46,045 nt of DNA from Chromobacterium piscinae (GTDB taxonomy: Bacteria > Pseudomonadota > Gammaproteobacteria > Burkholderiales > Chromobacteriaceae), in assembly GCF_021129175.1 (NCBI RefSeq), contig NZ_JAJOHV010000098.1, forward strand, positions 1 to 46,045, read 5' to 3'. Each line of letters starts with the position of its first letter. The stretch's first letter is position 1. The translations under genes were made by a program, and so were the position numbers. The notes under the pieces are model-generated. The model made no database searches. It was not told where the DNA came from and was given only the letters and a program-made list of their open reading frames with translations. Shown piece after piece: positions 16,351-23,830 of this stretch.

Positions 16351-17781
16351 ATGGCCGCATTGCAAACCCCACCCCAAACGCTTTATCAGAAGCTGGTCGA
16401 AACCCACACGGTGGCGCAGTTGGATCCGCAGAACGTGCTGCTCTACGCCGATCTGCACATCGTGAACGAATACACCAGCCCGCAAGCGTTCGCTGGCTTG
16501 ACCGAGGCCGGCCGCGGCGTCTTGCGGCCCAGCCAGAACGTGGCGGTGGTCGACCACATCATTCCCACTCACCCGGTGGCGATTCGCATCATCGAGGAGC
16601 CGGACCCTGCCCTTCAGGCCTCGAATCTGAAGAAGAATTGCGACTTCCACGACATCCCGCTGTTCGATGCCAACGACCGCTTCCAGGGCATCGAGCATGT
16701 GATCGCGCCGGAACTGGGCATGATTCGCCCCGGCATGGTCGTCCTCTGCGGCGACAGCCACACGACGACCTATGGCGCGCTGGGGGCGCTGGGCTTCGGG
16801 ATCGGTACCTCGGAGGTCGGGCATGTGCTGGCGACCCAGACCCTGGTGTATCGCCTCGCGCAAACCATGCGCATTCATGTAACCGGCCGCTTGCCGCCTG
16901 GGACGACCGCCAAGGATTTGATTCTGCTGATCATCAACCGGATAGGCGCCCACGGCGCGCGCGGCTACGTGGTCGAGTTCTGCGGCGAGGCCATTGAGTC
17001 GATGACAGTCGAGGCGCGGATGACGCTGTGCAATATGGCCGTCGAGGCCGGCGCGCGCGGCGCGCTGATCGCGCCGGACGAGCGCGCGCTTGAATACGTC
17101 ACGAACCGTTGTCCGGATCTGGCCGGTGCGACACTGGAAGCCGCGAAGGCCGACTGGCGCGCCCTGCGCAGCGACGTCGGCGCCCCATTCGACCTTGAGC
17201 TCGAATTCCAGGCCGGCGACGTCGAGCCCTATGTGACATGGGGCACCAGCCCCGACCAATCCATTCCGATCAGCGGCCGCGTCCCCTCTGCCGCGTCGGC
17301 GCCGGAGGGGTCTGAGCGGCTCACCATGCAGCGGGCGCTGCGCTATACCGGCCTGGCCGAAGGCGCCCAACTGGAAGGCTTGCCCGTCCAGCGCGTCTTC
17401 ATCGGCTCTTGCACCAATGCCCGCATCGAGGACTTGCGCGCTGTCGCGGAGATCGTGCGCGGACGCAGCGTGGCCCCTTCGGTGCGCGCCATGATCGTGC
17501 CGGGCTCAGGCGAAGTGCGCCGCCAGGCCGAACAGGAAGGGTTGGCGCAGCTCTTCATCGAGGCCGGCTTTGAATGGCGCCAACCCGGCTGCTCCCTATG
17601 CCTGGCCATGAACGACGACATCCTCAACCCCGGCGAACGCTGCGCCTCCACCACCAACCGCAATTTCGAAGGCCGCCAAGGCCGGGACGCGATCACCCAC
17701 CTGATGAGTCCGGCCATGGCCGCCGCCGCCGCCGTGACCGGATACATCACCGACGTCCGCAAATTGGGAGTCCGAGCATGA
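16351..17781 (+). CDS. leuC: 3-isopropylmalate dehydratase large subunit family protein (aconitase-type)
   Basis: A 476-residue iron-sulfur hydro-lyase. The substrate segment DHIIPTHP and the loop CGDSHTTTYGALGALGFGIG are intact. The 4Fe-4S ligands are the Cys in FIGSCTNARIEDL and the two in QPGCSLCLAMNDD; ASTTNRNFEGRQG closes the active site. Family members act on isopropylmalate, citramalate, dimethylmalate or related acids. Here it is paired with a small subunit and a LysR regulator and no leuB is nearby. It may therefore be the biosynthetic leucine enzyme or a paralogue for another dicarboxylate. The N-terminus (residues 1-15) differs from typical LeuC, which starts MxxTLYDKLWD. Confidence 0.88.
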   Translation: MAALQTPPQTLYQKLVETHTVAQLDPQNVLLYADLHIVNEYTSPQAFAGLTEAGRGVLRPSQNVAVVDHIIPTHPVAIRIIEEPDPALQASNLKKNCDFHDIPLFDANDRFQGIEHVIAPELGMIRPGMVVLCGDSHTTTYGALGALGFGIGTSEVGHVLATQTLVYRLAQTMRIHVTGRLPPGTTAKDLILLIINRIGAHGARGYVVEFCGEAIESMTVEARMTLCNMAVEAGARGALIAPDERALEYVTNRCPDLAGATLEAAKADWRALRSDVGAPFDLELEFQAGDVEPYVTWGTSPDQSIPISGRVPSAASAPEGSERLTMQRALRYTGLAEGAQLEGLPVQRVFIGSCTNARIEDLRAVAEIVRGRSVAPSVRAMIVPGSGEVRRQAEQEGLAQLFIEAGFEWRQPGCSLCLAMNDDILNPGERCASTTNRNFEGRQGRDAITHLMSPAMAAAAAVTGYITDVRKLGVRA

Positions 17782-18416
17782 CCGTTCACACCCGAATCGA
17801 AGGCATAGCCGCGCCATTGCCGATTGCCAATCTGGATACCGACCAGATCATGCCCAAGCAATTCCTGCGCCGCATCGACAAGGCGGGCCTGGCCGAAGGC
17901 CTGCTATACGACATGCGCTTCGGCTCGGATGGAACTCCCCGGCCCGAGTTCGTTCTCAATCGGCCGGAATACGCCGCGGCCAGGATACTGGTCTCCGGCC
18001 CCAATTTCGGCTGCGGATCCAGCCGCGAGCACGCGGTCTGGGGCCTGCGGCAATACGGCATCCAGGCGGTGATCGCGCCAAGCTTCGGCGAGATTTTCTA
18101 TTCGAACGCGATGAACAACAGCCTGATGCTGGTGGCGCTGGCCGAAGCCGATGTCGAGGCCATTCTGGCCGACGTCTCCGCGCCGGAAAACAGCCTGGTC
18201 GCGATCGATATCGCATCCATGACGGTGCGAAGCAAGAGTTTGACGGCGCCTTTCTCGCTGTCCGAGCGCCATCGCCGGATGTTCCTCGAAGGCCTGGACA
18301 TGATAGGCGCGACCTTGGCCATGCAAGACCAGATCCACGCATTCGTCGCCAAGCATTGGCGACAACGGCCCTGGCTGAAAGACATCGCCTCCATGACAAA
18401 AAACCGTTTGGCGTAA
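17778..18416 (+). CDS. leuD: 3-isopropylmalate dehydratase small subunit family protein
   Basis: A 212-residue swivelling domain of the aconitase type. It starts at MTVHTRIEGIAAPLPIANLD, and the ATG overlaps the leuC stop (ATGA), which indicates coupled translation. DTDQIMPKQFLRRIDKAG and the active-site loop GPNFGCGSSREHAVWGLRQY are standard LeuD elements, followed by APSFGEIFYSNAMNNSLM. It forms the heterodimer with the large subunit. No leuB or leuA follows; the next 560 bases hold a damaged gene. This supports a stand-alone dehydratase cassette under the adjacent LysR regulator. Confidence 0.9.
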   Translation: MTVHTRIEGIAAPLPIANLDTDQIMPKQFLRRIDKAGLAEGLLYDMRFGSDGTPRPEFVLNRPEYAAARILVSGPNFGCGSSREHAVWGLRQYGIQAVIAPSFGEIFYSNAMNNSLMLVALAEADVEAILADVSAPENSLVAIDIASMTVRSKSLTAPFSLSERHRRMFLEGLDMIGATLAMQDQIHAFVAKHWRQRPWLKDIASMTKNRLA

Positions 18417-18477
18417 GCGGGGCGCCTGCCAGGGCACCAATAACAAGCGGGCCATCCACAAGTAGGAAGCCAGCGCG

Positions 18478-18769
18478 CTAAGTGCCAGCCTTGATATGCC
18501 AACGGTTGAAGTACCTTTTCAGCTTGACGCCAATGAACGCCAGCAGAGAAGGCCAATTGCGCAAGAACCGTTTCGATGGACTCACTGATCACAGGGTTAG
18601 CGGATAGATAGTCGGCCAAGTCGGATTGAAAAGTCAGATCAACGATGAGCTGGCGGCACTCTATCTCAAGGGCTGCTCGAAGCGAATCGACCAGCCAAGC
18701 GGCTGCCAGCCCACGCGAAGCAAGTAGCTCAAATAACTGTTTGTCAAAATCGTTCTCAGATTGCGCCAC
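18478..18769 (-). pseudogene. Damaged gene of unknown family
   Basis: A protein-like minus-strand reading starts MAQSENDFDKQLFELLASRG and continues with natural composition through VISESIETVLAQLAF. A second frame carries RFLRNWPSLLAFIGVKLKRY followed by FNRWHIKAGT and a TAG at 18478, so the natural end of the gene seems to lie in another frame. The first frame instead runs on as nonsense into the antisense of leuD. This pattern suggests a frameshift near residue 70. The GC content is lower than that of the neighbours. No family was recognised. The 209 bases up to the DUF2269 gene (18770-18978) show nothing I can support. Confidence 0.4.
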
Positions 18770-18978
18770 GGCTTCACTTACGCGAATTGGGACCTGCGGC
18801 TGTCAGAGGTGGAATACACCGGCCTACATGGCCTTTCAAACAGGCCCAAACCTTGCGCCCCTCGGATGAGACGTTGAACTATAGCCCTAACTTCTGTCCT
18901 CCATACCTTCATCGATTTTTCTTGAAGTTCTGCCTTCAGCCTCATACACGTCGACAGCGGAACAGCCGCGCCCCGCAC

Positions 18979-19452
18979 TCACGACCAGTCCGGCTTCAAC
19001 ACCATCAGGAAATACACAACCAGCATCGCGCAGAAGGCCGGATAGCCCAGACACTCCCAGATCCGGGCGAAACGCCAGTAGCGCGTCGGCAACGCCTGGC
19101 CGGCCTCCTCCGCGTCGCGCGCCATGCCCGCCATCCGGATCTGCAGCCACACCACCGGCAGCCAGCACGCGCCGGCGAACAGAAACAAGCCGATCGCCCA
19201 AGCCAGCCAGGACATGGATAACGGCCAGCCGGCCTGATGCGCCAGCCACAGCCCTGACAAGGACTGGAAAACCACCGCCGGCGTGGTGAGCCACCAATCG
19301 GCCCGCACCACCAGCCTCGCCACTTCGGCCTGCGCCGCCACCTTGCCGCCGCGATTGGCGAAGAACATGTAGAAAGCCGAACCAAAACCGGCGCCCACCA
19401 TCAGCGTGGCGGACAGAATGTGCAGGGTCTTGACGATCAAATAGGCATTCAT
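18979..19452 (-). CDS. DUF2269 family membrane protein
   Basis: A 157-residue integral membrane protein with four helices. MNAYLIVKTLHILSATLMVG is helix 1 with an in-membrane His; RADWWLTTPAVVFQSLSGLW and then WLAWAIGLFLFAGACWLPVV follow, and YPAFCAMLVVYFLMV is the last. This matches the DUF2269 predicted membrane protein family, whose function is unknown. The helix-1 His and the general size recall small haem- or redox-linked membrane proteins, but no ligand pair can be asserted. The start was fixed at the ATG overlapping the DoxX-like stop by four bases. It is the last gene of the minus-strand operon. Confidence 0.82.
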   Translation of the reverse strand: MNAYLIVKTLHILSATLMVGAGFGSAFYMFFANRGGKVAAQAEVARLVVRADWWLTTPAVVFQSLSGLWLAHQAGWPLSMSWLAWAIGLFLFAGACWLPVVWLQIRMAGMARDAEEAGQALPTRYWRFARIWECLGYPAFCAMLVVYFLMVLKPDWS

Positions 19453-19817
19453 GATTTTTCCTCCCGATTGGTGCCCAGCCACAGCAGCATCGCCAAGATG
19501 GGCAAGTTCTTCACCAGCGGCGCGAACGGATGCAGCCAGTTCTCCGGCAAGGCCACCACCACCACCACGCTGTAAAACAGCACGACCAGGGCCTGTGACC
19601 TCCACGCCCAGATGCTGGGCCGCCAGGCTATCCATGCCGCGAACGACACGTCCAGCGCGCAGGACGCAAGAAACAGCGGTCCCAGCGCAGCCTGCGGCAG
19701 GCCCAGCCGCGCCAGCATGGCGAGCGACTCATCCCAGGCCGTCAGCGGCGGCTGCACGCCGCTCCACAGCCACAAAGCGGCCAACGACAGCTCCACCATC
19801 CGTCGCGAGACTTTCAT
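19449..19817 (-). CDS. DoxX-like family membrane protein
   Basis: A 122-residue protein with four hydrophobic segments: LSLAALWLWSGVQPPLT, ALGPLFLASCALDVSFAAW, QALVVLFYSVVVVVALPENW and LPILAMLLWLGT. The pattern PENWLHPFAPLVKNLPILA is typical of the DoxX-like group found beside SDR proteins. DoxX relatives take part in thiosulfate oxidation or in thiol/redox stress responses. Start and stop overlap the neighbouring genes by four bases each (ATGA), so translation is likely coupled with the SDR and DUF2269 genes. Confidence 0.82.
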   Translation of the reverse strand: MKVSRRMVELSLAALWLWSGVQPPLTAWDESLAMLARLGLPQAALGPLFLASCALDVSFAAWIAWRPSIWAWRSQALVVLFYSVVVVVALPENWLHPFAPLVKNLPILAMLLWLGTNREEKS

Positions 19818-20647
19818 ATCGCCTCCCCGAATTGTCTGAACGACAGCGGCGAACGGCCTAGCAGCGCGGCAAAGGCGGCCGGGTCCGCGGTCGAGCCTTG
19901 GCGCAGCATGCGCAGGCTATCGCGGTCCAGCAGACTGCCCGGGATGCGGCCGCAGCAAGAGGCCAGGCCATCCGCCAACCAGCCGGGCAAGGCCTGGACC
20001 CGCTCTATCGGCCCCAGGCCCTGCAAGCTGCGCAGCCGCCGCAGATAATCGGCCAGCGTCGCCTCCTCCGCGCCGACAAAATCCACCGCGCCGCGAACCC
20101 TGCCTTCGATCAGCCGATGCAAACCGTCGACCACGTCAACCGCCGCCACCGGCTGGATCGGCTGCCGGCCGCCATCGGGCAAAAACCATAACGGCAGCCG
20201 CGCCAAGCGCATCAGCAGGCGGCTGCTGGCGCCGTCAATGCCATACACCAGCGAAGGCCGCGCGACAGCGACATCCAGTCCGCCACCCAGCAGCGCCGCA
20301 TCACCCCTGCCCTTGCTGGCCAGGAACAGCGTGGCAGCATCCGGCGCGGCGCCCAAGGCCGACAATTGCACCCAACGCCGGACACCGTATTTTTTCGCCA
20401 CCCCGGCCAGACACAACGGACCATGATGGTGAACAGCCTCCAATCCGCCGGACCGTCCTTGACGAAATACCCCGGCCAGATTGGCGACCGCCTCCGTCCT
20501 GTCAAGCCAGGCCGCCCAATCCTGATCCGGGCGCGCCAGGTCCAATTCGGCGCGAGACGGCGCCAACAGCTCATGTCCCGCCTCGATCAGCCTGGTCGCC
20601 AGGCTCCGGCCAATAAACCCGTTGCAGCCCAACAGCAGTATCTTCAT
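19814..20647 (-). CDS. Atypical SDR, NAD(P)-binding epimerase/NDUFA9-like protein
   Basis: A 277-residue protein that starts MKILLLGCNGFIGRSLATRL, an extended/atypical SDR nucleotide site (GxxGFIG). VANLAGVF, the stretch RRWVQLSALGA and VAVARPSLVYGIDGASSRLL follow. The classical YxxxK appears changed: the Lys is in LASKGRGDAAL, where the Tyr position is Leu. The protein may therefore bind the cofactor without SDR catalysis, as in NDUFA9-type subunits and NmrA-like sensors. It is in a four-gene operon with three membrane proteins, which suggests a role at the membrane surface. Substrate or partner is unknown. Confidence 0.8.
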   Translation of the reverse strand: MKILLLGCNGFIGRSLATRLIEAGHELLAPSRAELDLARPDQDWAAWLDRTEAVANLAGVFRQGRSGGLEAVHHHGPLCLAGVAKKYGVRRWVQLSALGAAPDAATLFLASKGRGDAALLGGGLDVAVARPSLVYGIDGASSRLLMRLARLPLWFLPDGGRQPIQPVAAVDVVDGLHRLIEGRVRGAVDFVGAEEATLADYLRRLRSLQGLGPIERVQALPGWLADGLASCCGRIPGSLLDRDSLRMLRQGSTADPAAFAALLGRSPLSFRQFGEAI

Positions 20648-21021
20648 TGCGACGCTCCGGCATGATCGGCGATAGCTGTCGGCGCCGATTCAGCAGCCTT
20701 AGGCCGGCTGAAGGCCACCTGGCGCCACACCAGCCGCACCAGCACCAATAACTGCGCCACCACGCCGATCAACGCCCACTTCAAGATTTCGCGAATATCC
20801 AGCCACAGAGACGCCGACGCCTGCTCAGGCGCCAGCAACAACACCGTCAGCAATGGCGTGGCCAATACCAGCAACAGAAAGGTCCGGCTCCAGAACGGCG
20901 CGCCCTCGCCGCTCTCGCACAGGGCTAGCGTGACCTGCCGTAAAGGATCGGCCAGCAAAAACCAGCACAACATGCTGCAAAGCGCCGGCACCAAAATCAT
21001 GACGATGACGAATCCGCTCAT
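20644..21021 (-). CDS. Small membrane protein, first gene of the SDR-DoxX-DUF2269 operon
   Basis: A 125-residue protein with three strongly hydrophobic segments: GFVIVMILVPALCSMLCWFL, RTFLLLVLATPLLTVLLLA and LKWALIGVVAQLLVLVRLVW. A short polar C-terminus follows. An excellent AAGGAG lies seven bases before the ATG chosen here; a longer reading from 21054 would translate the operator itself. I recognise no family. The gene overlaps the SDR gene by four bases. A palindromic operator shared with the GbsR gene lies 22 bases upstream, so this gene is probably the entry point of the regulated operon. Confidence 0.7.
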   Translation of the reverse strand: MSGFVIVMILVPALCSMLCWFLLADPLRQVTLALCESGEGAPFWSRTFLLLVLATPLLTVLLLAPEQASASLWLDIREILKWALIGVVAQLLVLVRLVWRQVAFSRPKAAESAPTAIADHAGASQ

Positions 21022-21042
21022 GGCAATCTCCTTTATTTCTGA

Positions 21043-21064
21043 AATTTCTGTCAAAACAGAAATT
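21043..21064. promoter_or_regulatory. Palindromic operator in front of the membrane-redox operon (site 1)
   Basis: Perfect 9-base arms AATTTCTGT and ACAGAAATT enclose four bases (CAAA). Together with the flank at 21032-21042, a 23-base stretch is identical to one before the GbsR gene (21704-21726). The site is 22 bases upstream of the first operon gene, within the likely promoter or leader. Confidence 0.7.
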
Positions 21065-21147
21065 AATGGTTAAAATTTTTTGCTTCTTCTACCCCAGCCG
21101 GCTGGCCATCGTTCGCATCCGAGCCGGCGCCTTCCCGGCTCGGGGAC

Positions 21148-21690
21148 TCAATCGTCTGTTCCCGGCTTGCCTCGGCCCAGCAGCTTCTGGATACCCGCCC
21201 CCATCTTGAGCACCTTGCTCAGCGTGGAAGTGGACAGCCTCAACATCTCGCGCGTCCAGGCGGTCAAGGTATCCATGAACTGCCAGGTATTTTTGATCCG
21301 CTGCTGAGCCAGCGCGCTTTCCAGGGAAAAGTCCGGGCTATCCATGCATTCGCGCAGCACCTGCAAGGTCGGTTCGATCTCGCGCCGCTGGCGCTCGGCG
21401 ACGATGATGCGGAACAATTCCCAAACATCGCCGGAGGTTTCAAAGTGGTCGCGCCGATCCCCCAACACATGGGCGTTGCGGATCAGTTTCCAGCCTTGCA
21501 GCTCCTTCAGGCTGTTGCTGACATTGGAGCGGGCGACGTTCAGCGTCTCCGCCAGCTCCTCCGCGCACATCGCGCGGCCGCTGATGTACAGCAGCGCGTG
21601 AATCTGGGCGACAGTTCGATTGACGCCCCAGCGGGTGCCCATCTCGCCCCAGTGAAGCACGAATCTTTGGCTTACAGGTGTCAGTTCCAT
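21148..21690 (-). CDS. GbsR/MarR family transcriptional regulator
   Basis: A 180-residue winged-helix protein. The start MELTPVSQRFVLHWGEMGTR and the following WGVNRTVAQIHALLYISGRA are the signature of the GbsR branch of MarR-type regulators. The DNA-reading region is AEELAETLNVARSNVSNSLK, then ELQGWKLIRNAHVLGDRRDH and a long dimer helix. GbsR itself is a repressor that senses choline, but members of this branch control varied operons. The start at 21690 was preferred over an upstream in-frame ATG at 21726, because the extra 12 residues would lie in the operator. The gene precedes, on the same strand, the operon it probably regulates. Confidence 0.88.
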   Translation of the reverse strand: MELTPVSQRFVLHWGEMGTRWGVNRTVAQIHALLYISGRAMCAEELAETLNVARSNVSNSLKELQGWKLIRNAHVLGDRRDHFETSGDVWELFRIIVAERQRREIEPTLQVLRECMDSPDFSLESALAQQRIKNTWQFMDTLTAWTREMLRLSTSTLSKVLKMGAGIQKLLGRGKPGTDD

Positions 21691-21714
21691 GCCTGATAAG
21701 ATATTTATTTCTGA

Positions 21715-21736
21715 AATTTCTGTCAATAGAGAAATT
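21715..21736. promoter_or_regulatory. Palindromic operator in front of the GbsR gene (site 2)
   Basis: Arms AATTTCTGT and AGAGAAATT enclose CAAT, with one mismatch compared with site 1. The site is 25 bases upstream of the GbsR start codon. The shared sequence and spacing relative to both genes suggest autoregulation together with control of the operon. Confidence 0.68.
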
Positions 21737-21778
21737 TATTGAATGTAAAAAGGCATGGCTACCGCCATGCCCTGTCCG

Positions 21779-22855
21779 CTAGCTGGCCAGCGCCTCCGGT
21801 TTTGACGGTGTGGCAAGTGGCTCTCTCAATAAACGCAGTTTCAGGTTGGCCAGGTAATCCGCCCTGCATTGCCGCAAGATGTAATCGCGGTAGTTTTTCT
21901 GCTTCAGATCCTCCCAGGCTTGCTGGCGCCCTTGCCGCGAACGCTCCTCCGCTTCGAGCGCCATGTTCTCGTCCACCGGCAAGTTGGCGTCCGTCAACAA
22001 TGTGTAGCCGTAACGCTCCATATAGGGACGGCAGGCGGTTTCGATGATCTCGATTTCGCGCATCGACAGCTGCTGCTTGAACTTGTCGGCGTGGGCGATG
22101 ATGGGCGGGAAGTGGTTGGACGACCACAGCGCCGAGCGCTGCGCGATCTGTGCCGCTTCGGCCGAGCCGCGGATGTCCAGCATCTGCGGCATGAAGGCAA
22201 TGCCGAAGAAATCGCACACCTGGCGCAGCGCCATCTGCTGATCGGTCAGGAAATCCTCGTAGCGTATGGTCAATACCTTGTCCGGATGTTCGGCCAGCAG
22301 CCTGTCGGCTGCCTGGTAGGCCGCGAGCCAAGTCCGCACATTGAGAATGGTGTCGAAGTCATGGATGATGGCACGATTGATTGACGCCACCTGGGCGCGC
22401 GGATCGCGCACGACATTGAGGAAGCGCATCTGCGGCAGTAGCTCCAGCAACTCGGCGGCGTAATGGACATTGTCCAGCGACTTGTCCATCACCACGCGGG
22501 CTTGATGGCGCTCTCCCACCCGCAGCAGCAGCTCCCAGGCCACCTTGTGCACGCTGCGCGTCTGTCCGGCCAGCACTTCGAAGATCTCCACCGGATCGAA
22601 CACCACGTCCGGCCACTTCACCATGCTGACCGCTTGCAGACCCACCACGTCGACCACCAACTGAAAGTAATTGCGGTCCTCGGACAAATCGCCGTACAGA
22701 GGCAGCAGCGGCATGAAATCGACGATGTGCAGCGGATAGGGCGAATAGAAATCCGAGTTGAAATTTAGCCTCAGCCTCAAGGCGTGGCTGCCGCAACGCC
22801 TCAACGGGATCATCAGCACCGGCAGCGGCCGGTCCCCGTCAGATATGATATTCAT
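21779..22855 (-). CDS. Sulfotransferase family protein
   Basis: A 358-residue PAPS-dependent sulfotransferase. The phosphosulfate-binding loop is at residues 17-30 (PLRRCGSHALRLRLN), a variant with CGSHALR in place of the more common RSGTTLL. The 3'-phosphate motif is at 147-158 (NVVRDPRAQVAS). RYEDFL near residue 200 is another family element. The protein would transfer sulfate to a hydroxyl or amine of a small molecule or glycan. It overlaps the upstream APS kinase gene by 17 bases, so donor synthesis and use are coupled. The acceptor cannot be predicted. No signal peptide or membrane helix is visible, so it is probably cytoplasmic. Confidence 0.85.
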   Translation of the reverse strand: MNIISDGDRPLPVLMIPLRRCGSHALRLRLNFNSDFYSPYPLHIVDFMPLLPLYGDLSEDRNYFQLVVDVVGLQAVSMVKWPDVVFDPVEIFEVLAGQTRSVHKVAWELLLRVGERHQARVVMDKSLDNVHYAAELLELLPQMRFLNVVRDPRAQVASINRAIIHDFDTILNVRTWLAAYQAADRLLAEHPDKVLTIRYEDFLTDQQMALRQVCDFFGIAFMPQMLDIRGSAEAAQIAQRSALWSSNHFPPIIAHADKFKQQLSMREIEIIETACRPYMERYGYTLLTDANLPVDENMALEAEERSRQGRQQAWEDLKQKNYRDYILRQCRADYLANLKLRLLREPLATPSKPEALAS

Positions 22856-23495
22856 GGCTGACCTCCTCCATCGCCGCCGGGCTGCAACAGTGCAACACCA
22901 TCCCGAACAATTGGCTCACGCACTCGTCGACGCTCAGCGCGCTGGTGTCCAACGCCAGCGCGGCCTGCTCCGGCGCTTCGTATGGCGCGGAGACGCCGGT
23001 GAAATGCGCGATCTGCCCGGAACGCGCCTTCGCATACAGGCCCTTGCAATCGCGCCCCTCGCACACCGCCAGCGGCGTGCTGATGTAAACCTCGGCGAAA
23101 CGGCGCTCGCCGACGATGTCCCGCGCCATTTCTCGGTCGCTGCGCAGCGGAGAGATGCAGGAACAGATCACGATCAGGCCGGCGTCGTTCATCAGTCGCG
23201 CCACCTCGGCCGCCCGGCGCAGGTTTTCCCGGCGGTCCTCCTCGGTAAAACCCAGGTTGCGGTTGATGCCATGGCGCAGATTGTCCCCGTCCAGCACCAC
23301 CGCGGAAAAGCCGCCGCCCACCAGCCTCGCCTCCAGGTCGTAGGCGATGGTGGATTTGCCCGCGCCGCTCAGCCCGGTCAGCCAGATAGTCATCGACGCA
23401 TGGCCGAACAAGCGCTGCCGGTCCACCAGGCGGATCCGGCCGCCGGTACGAAAAACATTGGCGGGCACGCCCGCCTGAATGGAAACCTCTCCCAT
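22839..23495 (-). CDS. cysC: Adenylyl-sulfate kinase
   Basis: A 218-residue APS kinase that makes PAPS from adenosine 5'-phosphosulfate and ATP. The P-loop GLSGAGKST is at residues 41-49, and LDGDNLRHGINRNLGF is the APS-binding part. CISPLRSDRE replaces the usual FISPxRxDR. GLYAKARSGQIAHFTGVSAPYE is the lid region. The N-terminal VDRQRLFGHASMTIW is standard. GGGAGG sits before the ATG. The usual neighbours cysD and cysN are absent, so this copy probably serves the adjacent sulfotransferase and not general sulfate assimilation, for which another route must exist. Confidence 0.93.
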   Translation of the reverse strand: MGEVSIQAGVPANVFRTGGRIRLVDRQRLFGHASMTIWLTGLSGAGKSTIAYDLEARLVGGGFSAVVLDGDNLRHGINRNLGFTEEDRRENLRRAAEVARLMNDAGLIVICSCISPLRSDREMARDIVGERRFAEVYISTPLAVCEGRDCKGLYAKARSGQIAHFTGVSAPYEAPEQAALALDTSALSVDECVSQLFGMVLHCCSPAAMEEVSHEYHI

Positions 23496-23742
23496 CTGCC
23501 GCCTCCCTCGGTGATCGCGTACGCTCCACGAGAGGACTCGATCCCACGATAATCACATATCGGATAATCTGGTCATAGCGCCTAACCGAGGTGGGAATCC
23601 AGTACAAAACACTGGCCTAGTATTTGCACGGATAATTCAGTGCATATTCAAGATCAGCCAGTCATTCCATTTAATTAGCTTGCAGATTCCTGCAGCCATC
23701 CTGCCCAATAGCCGGCTTGCCCTCTCACTGGCCAAGGCGAGG
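23496..23742. other. Intergenic region upstream of cysC
   Basis: About 250 bases with no coding region. An AT-richer stretch around 23560-23690 should hold the cysC promoter. An inverted repeat TGCAC/GTGCA with a 10-base spacer lies in 23625-23645. No clear -35/-10 pair could be fixed. Confidence 0.35.
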
Positions 23743-23810
23743 CAAAAACTGGAAACAGCTCCAGAAGCGGAATGCGCATACGGCCCCCAAACATTCTGAA
23801 GCTGTTTTCA
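23743..23810 (-). terminator. Terminator-like hairpin after the DUF1302 gene
   Basis: Two 17-base arms (23750-23766 and 23794-23810) pair with two mismatches around a 27-base loop. On the minus strand the hairpin is followed by GTTTTTG. It is 20 bases after the stop codon of the outer-membrane protein gene, so it is a probable rho-independent terminator with an unusually long loop. Confidence 0.55.
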
Positions 23811-23830
23811 TCGCCGCCCCTCAGCGACGA

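Noticed and set aside
18098-18477. Continuation of the minus-strand frame of the damaged gene into leuD
   Set aside because: Beyond about 18480 it is antisense to leuD, with Trp/Cys/Arg-rich nonsense; only the part upstream was kept as a remnant.
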